Shown: positions 9,038 through 18,966 of the stretch, in pieces
How the letters are laid out: every line of letters starts with the position of its first letter
How positions within the stretch are numbered: the stretch's first letter is position 1
NCBI RefSeq assembly: GCF_022637455.1
Contig: NZ_CP093341.1
Coordinates: forward strand, 1 to 64,000
Direction: 5' to 3'
Length of the DNA: 64,000 nt
Source: Lysobacter sp. S4-A87
Lineage (GTDB): Bacteria > Pseudomonadota > Gammaproteobacteria > Xanthomonadales > Xanthomonadaceae
Position numbers and translations under genes: made by a program
Notes under the pieces: generated by a model
Databases searched by the model: none
Told to the model about the DNA's origin: nothing
Seen by the model: only the letters and a program-made list of their open reading frames with translations

Positions 9038-9071
9038 ACCCGGATGTGACCTTTGGCCTTGCCCGGGCTAC
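9038..9071 (-). repeat. GTAG-headed REP-like palindrome, copy 3, overlapping the purU stop
   Basis: ACCCGGATGTGACC ... GCCCGGGCTAC. The GTAG head on the minus strand supplies the TAG stop codon of purU (9068-9070). Confidence 0.8.
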
Positions 9072-9925
9072 ACCGCAAACACGACCGTGCGATGGCCGTT
9101 GAGCAGGATGCGATCGTCCAGCCAGTAGCGCAGTGCCTGCGCCAGCACGCGGCGTTCGATGTCGCGACCGATGCGGATCAGGTCGTTCGGTGTGTCGTGG
9201 TGGCTGACGCGCTGGGTGTCCTGCTCGATGATCGGGCCTTCATCCAGGTCGGCAGTGATGAAGTGCGCCGTGGCGCCGATCAACTTGACCCCTCGCGCGT
9301 GCGCCGCGTGATACGGGCGCGCGCCCTTGAAACCGGGCAGGAACGAGTGGTGGATGTTGATGCAGCGTCCGGCCAGCCGCGTCGCCAGTGTTTCCGACAG
9401 CACCTGCATGTAGCGCGCGAGCACGACGAGCTCGGTGCCGGTGTGCTCGATCAATGCCAGGAGCTCGGCTTCCTGCTCGTGCTTGCGGCCCTTCACGACC
9501 GGAAGGCAGTGGAACGGGATCCCGTCCAGGTCGAGGTATTGATACGTCTCGCGCGGGTGGTTGGACACCACGCCGGTGATTTCCATCGCCAGTTCGCCGA
9601 TGCGCCAGCGGTAGAGCACATCGGCCAGGCAGTGGTCGAACTTCGAGGCCAGCAGCATCACCCGCCGCGGCACATCGCGATCACGCAGCGACCAGCGCAT
9701 GCCGAAGCCGTCGGCCAGGGTTGCGAAGGTGTCGCGCAGCGCGTCGATCGCGCCGGTCTCCAGCGCGAATACCGTGCGCATGAAGAAGCGGTCGGTTTCC
9801 AGGTCGTTGTATTGCTGGGCGTCGAGGATGTTGCCCTCGAAGCGCAGCAGCTGCCCGGTCACGGCGTTGACGATGCCGGGGCGGTCCGGGCAGGAGAGGG
9901 TGAGGACGTAGTGGGAGGAGGGCAT
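9068..9925 (-). CDS. purU: Formyltetrahydrofolate deformylase
   Basis: The 285-residue protein has an N-terminal ACT domain ([22 protein letters not shown]) and a C-terminal formyltransferase-like domain with the catalytic residues in [29 protein letters not shown] and DEGPII (Asn, His, Asp). PurU hydrolyses 10-formyl-THF to formate and THF, feeding formate to purine synthesis and balancing one-carbon pools. Length is normal. It lies 102 bp after emrB on the same strand and may be read from the efflux operon or its own promoter. Its last codon and TAG stop are formed by the head of a REP-like repeat. Confidence 0.95.
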   Translation of the reverse strand: MPSSHYVLTLSCPDRPGIVNAVTGQLLRFEGNILDAQQYNDLETDRFFMRTVFALETGAIDALRDTFATLADGFGMRWSLRDRDVPRRVMLLASKFDHCLADVLYRWRIGELAMEITGVVSNHPRETYQYLDLDGIPFHCLPVVKGRKHEQEAELLALIEHTGTELVVLARYMQVLSETLATRLAGRCINIHHSFLPGFKGARPYHAAHARGVKLIGATAHFITADLDEGPIIEQDTQRVSHHDTPNDLIRIGRDIERRVLAQALRYWLDDRILLNGHRTVVFAV

Positions 9926-10027
9926 CGGGGCATCGCGTGGGGTTCCATGCGATACAACGGCGTTTACGCCTCTCCCTGGCCGCCTTCGCGGCCTGTCCCT
10001 CCCCCACGAGGGGGGAGGGTCGAGCGA

Positions 10028-11623
10028 TCAGTGCCCGCCAGCCGCCGCGCCGCCGCCCATCTTCGCCGCGAACGGCGGCTTGGCGAACCAGACGAACACG
10101 ATCACCAGCAGGAACAGGATTCCCAGCAGGTGGAAGATCTCGTTGAAACCGATCTGCACCGCCTGCTGCGAGATCATCTGGTTCAACGCCACCGCGCCGC
10201 GCTGTGGATCGCCCTGGCCCAGTGCCGTCACCGTCTGCTGCATCGCCGGATCGTAGGCACTGATGCTCTCGGTCAGGCGTGCATGGTGCACGGTACTTCG
10301 CTGGTTCCAGGCCCACGTCGTCAGCGAGGCGGCGAAACTGCCGCCCAGCGTGCGCACGAATGTGGCCAGGCCGGAACCGGCGGCGATCTCGTGCGGCTCC
10401 AGGTCCGACAGCAGGATCGTCAGCACCGGCATGAAGAACAGCGCCACGCCCAGCCCCTGCCACAGTTGCACTTCGGCGACCCGCTCGAAGTTCACGTCGA
10501 GGTTGAACCCGGCACGGATGAAACTGGTGCCGGCCATCACGATGAAGGCGAACGTGGCGAGGATGCGCAGGTCGAACTTCGGCGCGTACTTGCCGACCAG
10601 TGGCGTCAGCAACACCGGCAGGATGCCGATCGGCGCACTGGCATAACCGGCCCAGATCGGCGTGTAGCCGAGGTTGCGCTGCAGCCACAGTGGCACCAGC
10701 AGGCCGACGCTGAAGAACGCCGAGTAGGCCATCACCATCGCCAGCGTGCCGCTGGCGAAGTTGCGGTGGCGGAACAGGCGCAGGTTGACGATCGGGTCCT
10801 TCTCGGTGAGCTCCCAGATCACGAAGACCACCAGGGCAACCGCCGCGACAATTGCCAGCCAGACGATCTTGGTCGAGTTGAACCAGTCTTCGTCGTTGCC
10901 CAGGTCGAGCATGATCTGCAGCGCGCCGACGCCGAGCACCAGCATCGCCAGGCCCATGTAGTCCATCTTCGGCTTTTCGTGGCGTTCCGGCCGGCCCTTG
11001 AGCTGCCTGCCGACCACGATGCTGGAGAAGATGCCGATGGGAATGTTGATGAAGAAGATCCATTCCCAGCTGTAGTTGTCGGTGATCCAGCCACCAAGAA
11101 TTGGCCCGGCGATGGGCGCGACCACGGTCACCATCGCCAGCAGGGCGATGGCCTGTCCGCGTTTGTGCGGTGGATAGATCGAGATCAGCAGCGCCTGCGT
11201 CACCGGGTACATCGGACCGGCGACGAAGCCCTGCAGTGCGCGCGCGGCGACCAGCAGCCCCATGCTGTTGGCCAGGCCGCACAGCAGCGAGGCGATCACG
11301 AATGCCAGCGTCGCCCAGGTGAACAACGTGCGCTCGCCGAAGCGGCGCGTCATGAAGCCGGTCAGTGGCAGCGCGATCGCGTTGCTGACCGCGAACGACG
11401 TGATCACCCACGTCGCCTGGTTGGCACTGGCTCCGAGGTTGCCGGAGATGGTCGGCAGCGAGACGTTGGCGATGGTGGTGTCGAGCACCTGCATGAACGA
11501 CGCCAGCGCAAGGCCAATCGTCGTCAACGCCATGTTGGGTGGGCGGAAGGCCGCCGCCGCGGGGGCGGGCGGCGGCGTTACCGGCAACCCGGCGTTTTCT
11601 TCCTGTTGCGCAATGGTGGACAT
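10028..11623 (-). CDS. emrB: MFS multidrug transporter, DHA2 family (EmrB-like)
   Basis: A 531-residue inner-membrane pump with about 14 hydrophobic segments, as expected for the DHA2 family. Motif A is FMTRRFGERT (loop 2-3), and motif C-like GWITDNYSWEWIFFINIPIG is present. It starts 16 nt after the EmrA-like adaptor gene and ends the marR-OMF-emrA-emrB series. In E. coli, EmrAB with TolC exports hydrophobic uncouplers and antibiotics in exchange for protons. The substrate here is unknown. The C-terminus is glycine- and alanine-rich (GGGAAAGGH). Confidence 0.93.
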   Translation of the reverse strand: MSTIAQQEENAGLPVTPPPAPAAAAFRPPNMALTTIGLALASFMQVLDTTIANVSLPTISGNLGASANQATWVITSFAVSNAIALPLTGFMTRRFGERTLFTWATLAFVIASLLCGLANSMGLLVAARALQGFVAGPMYPVTQALLISIYPPHKRGQAIALLAMVTVVAPIAGPILGGWITDNYSWEWIFFINIPIGIFSSIVVGRQLKGRPERHEKPKMDYMGLAMLVLGVGALQIMLDLGNDEDWFNSTKIVWLAIVAAVALVVFVIWELTEKDPIVNLRLFRHRNFASGTLAMVMAYSAFFSVGLLVPLWLQRNLGYTPIWAGYASAPIGILPVLLTPLVGKYAPKFDLRILATFAFIVMAGTSFIRAGFNLDVNFERVAEVQLWQGLGVALFFMPVLTILLSDLEPHEIAAGSGLATFVRTLGGSFAASLTTWAWNQRSTVHHARLTESISAYDPAMQQTVTALGQGDPQRGAVALNQMISQQAVQIGFNEIFHLLGILFLLVIVFVWFAKPPFAAKMGGGAAAGGH

Positions 11624-11639
11624 GGCGTGCTTGGACCGC

Positions 11640-12833
11640 TCAGTTGTGGGCCGCGGTCGGCAGGTTCTGCTTGATGACCTTGCCGATCAGCGCGTTGGCG
11701 TCGTTGAGCTGCTGCTCATAGGCGGCCGTGGTGAACAGGGTCTTGCCGCCCTTGCGCGCGTCGGCCAGCACAGCGCCGTCCTGGTCGCGCACGGTGACGT
11801 CCACATGCATGCTCAGGCCCAGGCGCAGCGGGTGCTCGGCGAGCTGCTTGGGTTCGATCTCGATGCGTACCGGCACACGCTGCACGATCTTGATCCAGTT
11901 GCCGCTGGCGTTCTGCGCCGGCAGCAGCGAGAACGCACTGCCGGTGCCCATGCCGAGGCTGGCGACCTTGCCGTCGTACTCGACGCCGCTGCCATAGAGG
12001 TCGGCGCGGACCTTCACCGGCTGGCCGATGCGCATGCGCGAGAGCTGGGTTTCCTTGAAGTTGGCTTCGACCCAGATCTGCTCCAGCGGCACGATCGTCA
12101 TCAGCGTCGTACCCGGCTGCACGCGCTGGCCGAGCTGCACCTGGCGCTTGGCGACGTAGCCCGACACCGGCGCGACGATCGCGGTGCGCTGCAGGTTCAG
12201 ATAGGCCTGGCGCAGCTGCGAGGCAGCGGCCTCGACCTGCGGCTGGCTGCTGACCGTGGTCGAGTCGACCAGGGCGCGGTTGCGCGACAGGTTGCCGTTG
12301 ATCGAGCGCAGGCCGGCTTCGAGCACGGCCAGTTCGTTGCGGGCGTGGGCGAGTTCTTCGGCCGACACCGCACCGTTGCCGACCAGGCCTTCGCGACGCT
12401 TGAGGTCGGCGCGTGCGCGCTCGACCGTGGCCTGGCGCGCGGCCAGGTCGGCGGCACCGGCATCGACCGCGCTGTACAGGCCGCGCACCTGGCGGACAGT
12501 GTTGGCGAGGTTGGCGACGGACTGGTCGAAGGCGACGCGCGCATCGTTCGGATCCAGGTGCACCAGCGCCTGGCCGGCGACCACCTTCATGCCGTCGTCG
12601 GCGTCGATGCCGACCACGGTGCCGATGGTCTGCGGCACGATGCTGACGACGTTGCCCTGCGCGTACGCGTCGTCGGTGTCCTCGTGCCAGCGTGCAACCA
12701 GCATGTACCAGGTCGACCACGACAGGCCGGCCACGACCACGACGGCGAGGAGGATCAGCAGCGCACGCTTGCGCTTGCCGTTGGACGGGGGCACTGCGCC
12801 CTTGGGGGCGTTGGGATTGGGTTCGGTGGTCAT
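11640..12833 (-). CDS. emrA: Efflux periplasmic adaptor subunit (EmrA/HlyD family)
   Basis: A 397-residue membrane-fusion protein with one N-terminal transmembrane anchor (ALLILLAVVVVAGLSWSTWYML, broken here only by line length), a lipoyl-like half motif (GNVVSIVPQTIGTVVGIDADDGMKVVAGQALVHLD, residues ~60-95), a long alpha-helical hairpin rich in A/R/L, the second lipoyl half (IVAPVSGYVAKRQVQLGQ) and a beta-barrel (IWVEANFKETQLSRMRIGQP). It joins the EmrB pump to the outer-membrane factor. The start codon overlaps the OMF stop by 4 nt. Confidence 0.92.
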   Translation of the reverse strand: MTTEPNPNAPKGAVPPSNGKRKRALLILLAVVVVAGLSWSTWYMLVARWHEDTDDAYAQGNVVSIVPQTIGTVVGIDADDGMKVVAGQALVHLDPNDARVAFDQSVANLANTVRQVRGLYSAVDAGAADLAARQATVERARADLKRREGLVGNGAVSAEELAHARNELAVLEAGLRSINGNLSRNRALVDSTTVSSQPQVEAAASQLRQAYLNLQRTAIVAPVSGYVAKRQVQLGQRVQPGTTLMTIVPLEQIWVEANFKETQLSRMRIGQPVKVRADLYGSGVEYDGKVASLGMGTGSAFSLLPAQNASGNWIKIVQRVPVRIEIEPKQLAEHPLRLGLSMHVDVTVRDQDGAVLADARKGGKTLFTTAAYEQQLNDANALIGKVIKQNLPTAAHN

Positions 12834-14329
12834 GGCGTGGAGGCCTTGGCGATGTCGTGATTGGTGTCGTTGGTGGTGTCGGGCGCGGTCAGGGCGAGTC
12901 CGCCGCCGAGGGCGCGATCCAGGTCGATCGATGCGGCCAGTCGCTGTGCATGCAGGACGGTCAGGACGCGGTCGGCTTCGAGCAGCGGGCGCTGCGCGGC
13001 AAGCACGTCCAACTGCGTGCCAAGCCCGGCGCGGTAGCGCGAGGTGGCGATGTCCCAGGCGTCCTGCGCTGCATCGCGCGCCTGCGTGGCCGAAACAATC
13101 TGGCCGTCGAGCGAGCGTGCCGCGTGCAGCGCGTCGGCGACTTCGCGCAGCGCGCCGACCAGCGTCTGGTTGTAGGTGGCCACGGCGAGGTCGTAATCGG
13201 CATCGCTGCGCGCAAGCTGGTTGCGCAGGCGGCCACCGTCGAAGATCGGCAGGGTCAGGGCAGGGCCGCCGCCGTAGACCAGGGCGTCGCTGGAGAACAG
13301 GTCGCCGAGGTTGCCGGCGGCCACGCCGGCGATCGCGACCAGGTTGACGGTCGGGTAGAACGCCGCCTTGCTGGCCTTGATGCCCTGCTGCGACGCTTCC
13401 ACGCGCCAGCGCGCAGCGACGACGTCGGGGCGATGGCCGAGCAGTTCGCTCGGCAGCACCGACGGCACGCGCGGCGTGCTCGCGTTGAGCAGGCCGGGCT
13501 GGGCGATGTCGCGACCGCGGTCCGGACCCTTGCCAAGCAGCGCGGCCAGCGCATTGCGGGTGATCTCGATCTCGTGCTCGCTGGCCTGGATCTGTTGCTG
13601 CGCGCTGGCGACGGCGCTCTCGGCCTGACGGATCTGCAACTGGTTGTCGAGGCCGGCGGCGACGCGCTGGCGACCGAGGTCGAGCAGCTGCGATGCACGC
13701 TCATGATCGGACACGGCGACATCGTGCGCGGCGAATGCCTGCGCAAGCGCGACATAGGTGCGGGCGATGCTGGACGACAGCGTCAGGCGCGCGGCCTGCG
13801 CGTCGACTTCGGCGGCACGGGCCTGGCCCACGGCGGCCTGCCAGCGTGCGCGCTCACCGCCCCACAGGTCGAAGGTGTAGCTGAAGCTGAGGTTGAGTAC
13901 CTCGACGCCCTGGTAGCTGCCGCCAATCGGCGCCGGCGCAATCGATTCGGGCAGCTGCACGCCGGAGTACTGAGCGGCGGCGCCGAGCGTGGGCTTGCGC
14001 GCGGAATCGGCGATGCCTGCCTGGGCGATGGCCTGGCGCACGCGCGCATCGGCCGCATCGAGGCTCGGCGTGCCGGCGAGGGCTTCTGCGATCAGCGCAT
14101 TGAGCTGGGCGTCGCCGAGCGAGGTCCACCAGTCCTGTGCAGGAAAGGCAGCATCCGACACGGCGGCTTCGGACAGGCTGCGCTGCGCCTGCAGGCTGTC
14201 GGCATCGAGCGGTGTGCCCTCGGGGGCAAGTCCGCGCGAACTTGCGCAGCCTGCGACGAGGACAGCAACGGCCAGTGCGGCGAGCACGGGCTTCAGCCCG
14301 CGATGCGGGCGGAGTGCGTAGGGAGTCAT
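12830..14329 (-). CDS. Outer-membrane efflux lipoprotein (NodT/OprM-type)
   Basis: The 499-residue protein has a lipoprotein signal ending in VLVAGCASSRG and two OEP repeats, with conserved helical segments such as GLDNQLQIRQAESAVASAQQ and GLGTQLDVLAAQRPLLEADR. It should form the trimeric outer-membrane channel of the tripartite pump. The ATG at 14329 is selected because it puts the signal peptide at the N-terminus and lies 2 nt after the marR stop; the frame stays open further upstream but those residues are only shadow of marR. It overlaps emrA by 4 nt. Confidence 0.92.
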   Translation of the reverse strand: MTPYALRPHRGLKPVLAALAVAVLVAGCASSRGLAPEGTPLDADSLQAQRSLSEAAVSDAAFPAQDWWTSLGDAQLNALIAEALAGTPSLDAADARVRQAIAQAGIADSARKPTLGAAAQYSGVQLPESIAPAPIGGSYQGVEVLNLSFSYTFDLWGGERARWQAAVGQARAAEVDAQAARLTLSSSIARTYVALAQAFAAHDVAVSDHERASQLLDLGRQRVAAGLDNQLQIRQAESAVASAQQQIQASEHEIEITRNALAALLGKGPDRGRDIAQPGLLNASTPRVPSVLPSELLGHRPDVVAARWRVEASQQGIKASKAAFYPTVNLVAIAGVAAGNLGDLFSSDALVYGGGPALTLPIFDGGRLRNQLARSDADYDLAVATYNQTLVGALREVADALHAARSLDGQIVSATQARDAAQDAWDIATSRYRAGLGTQLDVLAAQRPLLEADRVLTVLHAQRLAASIDLDRALGGGLALTAPDTTNDTNHDIAKASTP

Positions 14330-14331
14330 GG

Positions 14332-14787
14332 TCAGGTGTCGGAAAGGGAAAGGTTGTCGCGGACCTGTTCGAGCATCCGCATCAGCAGTTCGCGCTGGGC
14401 ATCGTCCATGCCGTGCATCGCGCGCTCGCGCACGCGCTGACCGCATTGGTTGACGTCCAGCCACATGGCCTGGCCGGCGTCGGTCAGGTGGATGTTGATG
14501 CCACGGCGGTCAGCCGGATCGGCGACGCGGGCGACGATCCCGCGAGCCTCGAGCTTGTCCAGCAGGCGCGTCATCGCGCCGGGGTTGAGCTCGGCGTGGC
14601 GGGCGAGGTCGGTGACGCCGGCGGGGCCGAAGGACAGCAGCTTGAGCGTGATGTACTGGCTGAAGGTCAGCTCGTGGCCGGCCTTGGCCAGCTCATGCTC
14701 CATCCGCCCCCACATGGCATCGCGGACTTGCCTGAACAGCAGTCCCAGCGTGGAACCGCTGCAGGCGGCGAGAGGTAGCGTTTTCAT
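14332..14787 (-). CDS. MarR-family transcriptional regulator
   Basis: The 151-residue protein has a MarR winged-helix: TFSQYITLKLLSFGPAGVTDLARHAELNPGAMTRLLDKLEARGIVAR, followed by the wing VADPADRRGINIHLTDAG. The ATG at 14787 is preferred to one 27 nt upstream because the family usually starts near here. As the first gene of the OMF-emrA-emrB operon, with 2 nt to the next start, it is the expected local repressor, released by pump substrates (typically phenolics or lipophilic compounds; inference). A candidate operator lies about 40 nt upstream. Confidence 0.9.
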   Translation of the reverse strand: MKTLPLAACSGSTLGLLFRQVRDAMWGRMEHELAKAGHELTFSQYITLKLLSFGPAGVTDLARHAELNPGAMTRLLDKLEARGIVARVADPADRRGINIHLTDAGQAMWLDVNQCGQRVRERAMHGMDDAQRELLMRMLEQVRDNLSLSDT

Positions 14788-14821
14788 CGGACGAAATTTT
14801 CTTCGCCCGGGCAATAGTTGT

Positions 14822-14841
14822 CAATGCAAATATTGTTGCAG
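14822..14841. promoter_or_regulatory. Candidate MarR operator
   Basis: Upstream of marR lies the inverted repeat TGCAA-6 nt-TTGCA (14825-14840), overlapping a CAAT/ATTG pair at 14822-14835, in a locally AT-rich gap. Position and symmetry suit an autoregulatory MarR site. Binding is inferred. Confidence 0.45.
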
Positions 14842-14876
14842 CAATGGAACGACGGGTTGCGTCAGCTGAACAGGGT

Positions 14877-15668
14877 TCAGGCAGGGCGGCCGAGGACCAG
14901 TTCGAGGACGAACTTGCTGCCGAAGAAGGCAAGAACCAGCAGTCCCATCGCCGCCAGCGTCCAGCGCACCGCGGTGCCGCCGCGCCAGCCGTAGCGCCAG
15001 CGGCCCAGCAGCAGGCCACCGAAGGCCAGCCACGACAGCACGCTCAGGACAGTCTTGTGGACCAGGTGCTGGGCGAACAGGCTCTCGACGAACAGCACGC
15101 CGGTCAGCAGGGTCGCCGTGAGCAGCACGAAGCCGACCGCGATGGTGCGGAACAGCAGCGTCTCCAGTTCGACCAGCGGCGGCAGGGCGCGCAGCCAATG
15201 ATGGAACTCGCGGCGACGCAGGGCCCGTTCCTGCAGCCACAGCATCACCGCCAGCAGCGCGGCGATGGCCAGGGTGGCGTAGGCGAGCAGGGCGAACCAG
15301 GCGTGCAGCTGCAGGCGCCAGTCGAGGCGTTCGGCGATGACGTGGCCGTGGTGCTGGTAGCCGAACAGGGTCAATGCGGCCAGCGGAAAGACAATCACGC
15401 CCAGCGCGGCCATGCGCCCGCCGCCGCCCACCAGCGCGGTCAGCGCCGCCATGCCCAGCCCCACCAGCGACAAGGCCGCATAGAAATGCAGGTCGGCACC
15501 GCCGGCCTGGTGCCAGGCAAGCAGATGGGCGAGGCCGTGCAGCAGCACGCCGGCCCAGGCAGGCAGCAGCCACAACCGCGACTTCCGCGGCGGCTGCTGG
15601 CGCACCCCGGTGACGAGCAGGGCGGTGGCCAGCAGATACAGGGCGATGGCGATGAGAACGATTGTCAT
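14877..15668 (-). CDS. ypjD: Cytochrome c assembly-type inner-membrane protein (YpjD/CcsA-like)
   Basis: A 263-residue protein with about eight hydrophobic helices. The region HAWFALLAYATLAIAALLAVML followed by FVLLTATLLTGVLF and HKTVLSVLSWLAF matches the CcsA/CcmC haem-handling fold with conserved histidines (for example HAW and HLVHKTVLS). E. coli YpjD has the same family and the same divergent position next to ffh. Function of this subfamily is not established; a role in haem or cytochrome handling is inferred from family. Confidence 0.85.
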   Translation of the reverse strand: MTIVLIAIALYLLATALLVTGVRQQPPRKSRLWLLPAWAGVLLHGLAHLLAWHQAGGADLHFYAALSLVGLGMAALTALVGGGGRMAALGVIVFPLAALTLFGYQHHGHVIAERLDWRLQLHAWFALLAYATLAIAALLAVMLWLQERALRRREFHHWLRALPPLVELETLLFRTIAVGFVLLTATLLTGVLFVESLFAQHLVHKTVLSVLSWLAFGGLLLGRWRYGWRGGTAVRWTLAAMGLLVLAFFGSKFVLELVLGRPA

Positions 15669-15742
15669 CGCCGAAGTGTCGCATAGCCGCGAGACGAACC
15701 GCAGTGACCGGGTGCACCGGTACTGGCTTCGGGATGGGGAGC

Positions 15743-15748
15743 TATACT
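15743..15748 (+). promoter_or_regulatory. Candidate -10 element of ffh
   Basis: TATACT stands out in a GC-rich divergent gap, 55 nt upstream of the ffh start. No good -35 match is visible. Confidence 0.4.
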
Positions 15749-15802
15749 TCGCGCCCCGCTTTGATCCATTCCGCGTCCGCGCGACCCGCAGGTATCCCCC
15801 GC

Positions 15803-17170
15803 ATGTTCGAATCCCTGACCCAACGTCTCTCCGGCACCATCGAGCGCCTTCGCGGCCGCGGCCGGCTGACCGAGGAGAACATCCGCGAGTCGCTGCGCGA
15901 AGTCCGCATCGCCCTGCTCGAGGCCGATGTCGCCCTGCCGGTCGTGCAGGCCCTGATCGAGCGCATCAAGGTGCGCGCGGTCGGCCAGGAAGTGCTCAAG
16001 TCGCTGACCCCCGGCCAGGCGCTGATCAAGATCGTCCGCGACGAAATGTCGGCGGTGATGGGCTCGGCCGCGTCCGACCTCAACCTCAACGTGCCGGCAC
16101 CGGCCGTGATCCTGATGGCCGGCCTGCAGGGCGCGGGCAAGACCACGACCGTGGCCAAGCTCGCCAAGCACCTGAAGGAAAAGCGCAAGAAGAAGGTGAT
16201 GGTGGTGTCGGCCGACGTCTACCGTCCGGCCGCGATCGAGCAGCTCAGGACGCTGGCGCAGCAGGTCGACGTGCTGTTCTTCCCGTCCAGCGCCGACCAG
16301 CAACCCGAAGCGATCGTCAGGGCTGCCATCGACGACGCGCGCAAGTCCTACGTCGACGTGCTGCTGGTCGACACCGCCGGCCGCACCAGCATCGACGAAG
16401 CGATGATGGCCGAGATCAAGGCGCTGCACGCCGCGGTCAAGCCGGTCGAGACGCTGTTCGTGGTCGACTCCATGACCGGCCAGGACGCCGCGGTCACCGC
16501 CAAGCATTTCGGTGAAGCGCTGCCGCTGACCGGCGTGGTGCTGACCAAGACCGACGGTGACGCCCGCGGCGGCGCCGCGCTGTCGGTGCGCTACATCACC
16601 CAGCGCCCGATCAAGTTCATCGGCACCGGCGAGAAGCCCGATGGCCTCGACGTGTTCCACCCCGACCGCATCGCCAGCCGCATCCTCGACATGGGCGACG
16701 TGCTGTCGCTGGTCGAGCAGGTCGAGCAGCAGGTCGACAAGGACAAGGCGCAGAAGCTCGCCGAGAAGGTCGCCAAGGGCAAGAAGTTCGACCTCAACGA
16801 CATGAGGGACCAGCTCGAGCAGATGCAGAACATGGGCGGCCTGCACGGCCTCATGGACAAGCTGCCGGGCATGGGCCAGATCCCCGACTCGGTGAAGAGC
16901 CAGGTCACCGGCAAGGAAGTGCCGCGGATGGTGGCCATCATCAATTCGATGACCAGGAAGGAGCGCCGCAACCCGGCGTTGCTGAACGGCTCGCGTCGCG
17001 CGCGCATCGCCAAGGGCGCCGGCCTGACCCCGGCCGACGTCAACAAGCTGATGAAGCAGTATCAGCAGATGGAAAAGATGATGAGCAAGCTGTCCGGCGG
17101 CGGCATGAAGGGCCTGATGCGGGGCATGAAGGGCATGATGGGCGCCCGCGGCGGCATGCCGTTCAGGTAA
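15803..17170 (+). CDS. ffh: Signal recognition particle protein Ffh
   Basis: The 455-residue protein carries the N domain ([22 protein letters not shown]), the SRP GTPase G domain with G1 [29 protein letters not shown] and [10 protein letters not shown], and the methionine-rich M domain ending in [16 protein letters not shown]. With 4.5S RNA it targets membrane proteins co-translationally to FtsY. The ATG at 15803 gives the standard N-terminus; an earlier in-frame start at 15662 would add 47 unrelated residues. It opens the row ffh, rpsP, rimM, trmD, rplS. Confidence 0.97.
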   Translation: MFESLTQRLSGTIERLRGRGRLTEENIRESLREVRIALLEADVALPVVQALIERIKVRAVGQEVLKSLTPGQALIKIVRDEMSAVMGSAASDLNLNVPAPAVILMAGLQGAGKTTTVAKLAKHLKEKRKKKVMVVSADVYRPAAIEQLRTLAQQVDVLFFPSSADQQPEAIVRAAIDDARKSYVDVLLVDTAGRTSIDEAMMAEIKALHAAVKPVETLFVVDSMTGQDAAVTAKHFGEALPLTGVVLTKTDGDARGGAALSVRYITQRPIKFIGTGEKPDGLDVFHPDRIASRILDMGDVLSLVEQVEQQVDKDKAQKLAEKVAKGKKFDLNDMRDQLEQMQNMGGLHGLMDKLPGMGQIPDSVKSQVTGKEVPRMVAIINSMTRKERRNPALLNGSRRARIAKGAGLTPADVNKLMKQYQQMEKMMSKLSGGGMKGLMRGMKGMMGARGGMPFR

Positions 17171-17220
17171 GCCGGGCCTGCTGGGCGGGGCCAGGGCTTT
17201 CCTGACCCGGATCAATGGCT

Positions 17221-17226
17221 TATACT
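17221..17226 (+). promoter_or_regulatory. Candidate -10 element of the rpsP operon
   Basis: TATACT lies 54 nt before rpsP, just after the ffh gene, suggesting an independent start for rpsP-rimM-trmD. The -35 region is weak. Confidence 0.4.
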
Positions 17227-17279
17227 TTTTGGCTTACCTCGCCATTCCGGCGACTGGGCAACACAGGAACTACCGAACC

Positions 17280-17537
17280 ATGGTCAAGATTCGTCTCGCA
17301 CGCGGCGGCGCCAAGAAGCGTCCGTTCTACCACGTCATCGTCACCGACAGCCGCAACGCCCGTGACGGCCGCAACATCGAGCGCGTTGGCTTCTACAACC
17401 CGGTCGCCCAGGGCGCCGAGAAGCGCGTCGAGCTCAACGTCGAGCGCATCGCTCACTGGGTTGGCAACGGCGCGCAGCTGACCGACAAGGTCGCCGTGCT
17501 GTACAAGGAAGCGGCCAAGGCCGCGACCGCAGCCTGA
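17280..17537 (+). CDS. rpsP: 30S ribosomal protein S16
   Basis: 85 residues starting [20 protein letters not shown] and containing [11 protein letters not shown], diagnostic for bS16. S16 binds 16S rRNA early in 30S assembly. The ATG at 17280 gives the universal N-terminus. The C-terminus ends in an alanine-rich tail (EAAKAATAA). It is followed 46 nt later by rimM, in the classical order. Confidence 0.98.
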   Translation: MVKIRLARGGAKKRPFYHVIVTDSRNARDGRNIERVGFYNPVAQGAEKRVELNVERIAHWVGNGAQLTDKVAVLYKEAAKAATAA

Positions 17538-17583
17538 TTTGCCGGCCGCGCCTGACCGCGCGGCCGCTGCTTCCAGCACCTGC

Positions 17584-18114
17584 ATGACTGGCTCCTCCGA
17601 GGAGCGCCCAGGGCGCCGCATCCTGCTAGGCAGGGTGTCCGGCGCCTTTGGCATTCGTGGCGAAGCAAAGCTCGAGTCGTGGACCGAGCCGCGCAGCGCG
17701 ATCTTCAACTACGAGCCGTGGATCCTGCGCGACCCGCAGGGCAATGAGCGCGAGTTGCGCGGCGTACGTGGCAAGCAAAGCGGCAAGTTCACCGTCGCCA
17801 ACTTCCCCGACGTCACCGACCGCGACGCCATCGAGGCGATGCGCGGCACCGAGATCTATGTTCCGCGTTCGGCGCTTCCGCCGCCGAGCGAGGGCGAGTA
17901 CTACTGGGTCGACCTGGAAGGCCTGCGCGTGGTCACCGTCGACGGTGTTTCGCTGGGCGTGGTCTCGCACCTGTTCGCCACCGGCGCCAACGACGTCCTG
18001 GTTGCACGCGACGACGAGCGCGAGCGGATGATTCCGTTCGTGACGCCGCAGTACGTGACCAGAGTCGACTTCGAGAACGGCCTGGTCACGGTCGACTGGG
18101 ACCCCGAGTTCTAG
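17584..18114 (+). CDS. rimM: Ribosome maturation factor RimM
   Basis: 176 residues with the N-terminal RimM barrel ([24 protein letters not shown]) and the PRC-barrel domain ([41 protein letters not shown]). RimM helps 30S head assembly by acting with S19, and its place next to rpsP and trmD is conserved. ATG 17584 is chosen over an in-frame TTG at 17539 because it gives the usual length. Confidence 0.96.
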   Translation: MTGSSEERPGRRILLGRVSGAFGIRGEAKLESWTEPRSAIFNYEPWILRDPQGNERELRGVRGKQSGKFTVANFPDVTDRDAIEAMRGTEIYVPRSALPPPSEGEYYWVDLEGLRVVTVDGVSLGVVSHLFATGANDVLVARDDERERMIPFVTPQYVTRVDFENGLVTVDWDPEF

Positions 18115-18126
18115 GTTCCACCTGCC

Positions 18127-18966
18127 ATGCGCATCGACGTCATCAGCCTGTTCCCGGAGTTCGTCGCCCAGTGCGCCGCCTTTGGCGTGGTCGGGCGTGC
18201 GGGCGAGCGCGGGCTGCTGTCGCTGCATGGCTGGAACCCGCGCGATTACGCCGAAGGCAATTACCGCCGGGTCGACGACCGGCCCTGCGGCGGCGGTCCC
18301 GGCATGGTCATGCTGATCGATCCGCTGCGGGCGAGCCTGCAGGCGGCACGCGCGGCCGATCCGGCGCCGGTGAAAGTCGTTTATCTCAGCCCCCAGGGCG
18401 TGCCCCTGACCCAGGCCAAGGTCCGCGAGCTGGCCGGCCGTGAGCGCCTGATCCTGCTGTGCGGGCGCTACGAAGGCATCGACGAGCGCCTGATCCAGGC
18501 CGAGGTCGACGAAGAGATTTCCATTGGCGACTACGTGCTGTCCGGCGGCGAGCTGGCCGCGGCGGTGGTCGTCGATGCGGTCGCACGGCTGCGCGAAGGC
18601 GTGCTGGGCGATGCCGAGTCGGCCGTCCAGGACAGCTTCGAGGACGGGCTGCTGGACTGCCCGCACTACAGCCGGCCGATCGAGCACGAGCTGGGCGCGG
18701 TTCCCGAGGTGCTGCTGTCGGGCAACCATGCCCATATCGCCGCCTGGCGGCGGATGCAGGCGCTGGGCCGGACCTGGCAACGGCGGCCGGACCTGCTCGA
18801 CGAGGCCAGCCTGTCCAAGGCCGACCGCAAGCTGCTGGCGGCCTACCGGGCCGGGCTGGCAGTCGATGACGGGGGCAACGCGGCCACCACGCCAGCCGGG
18901 GCGGCCCCGGAACCGGACCACGGCCAGGGCCAAGTCCTAGCCACACAAGGAAAAAAGCCGCTATAA
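18127..18966 (+). CDS. trmD: tRNA (guanine-N1)-methyltransferase
   Basis: 279 residues. The N-terminus [12 protein letters not shown], the deep-knot SAM-binding segment [14 protein letters not shown] and [14 protein letters not shown], and [14 protein letters not shown] identify TrmD, which makes m1G37 next to the anticodon and prevents frameshifting. It lies 12 nt after rimM. The C-terminus is about 25 residues longer than in E. coli and ends in a low-complexity tail ([18 protein letters not shown]). Its TAA stop overlaps the TATAAT of the putative rplS promoter. Confidence 0.97.
   Translation: MRIDVISLFPEFVAQCAAFGVVGRAGERGLLSLHGWNPRDYAEGNYRRVDDRPCGGGPGMVMLIDPLRASLQAARAADPAPVKVVYLSPQGVPLTQAKVRELAGRERLILLCGRYEGIDERLIQAEVDEEISIGDYVLSGGELAAAVVVDAVARLREGVLGDAESAVQDSFEDGLLDCPHYSRPIEHELGAVPEVLLSGNHAHIAAWRRMQALGRTWQRRPDLLDEASLSKADRKLLAAYRAGLAVDDGGNAATTPAGAAPEPDHGQGQVLATQGKKPL

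Noticed and set aside
9985-10025. CCCTCCCCCACGAGGGGGGA hairpin near the emrB stop considered as repeat family B
   Set aside because: It shares only the C-run/G-run composition, not the GTTGGGAGGGGATGGG part, so it was not counted as a copy.
9053-11674. 873-codon open frame on the plus strand across purU and emrB
   Set aside because: It is antisense to two genes with clear family motifs. Its translation is R/H/Q-rich, the usual result of a GC-rich complementary frame, and has no domain.
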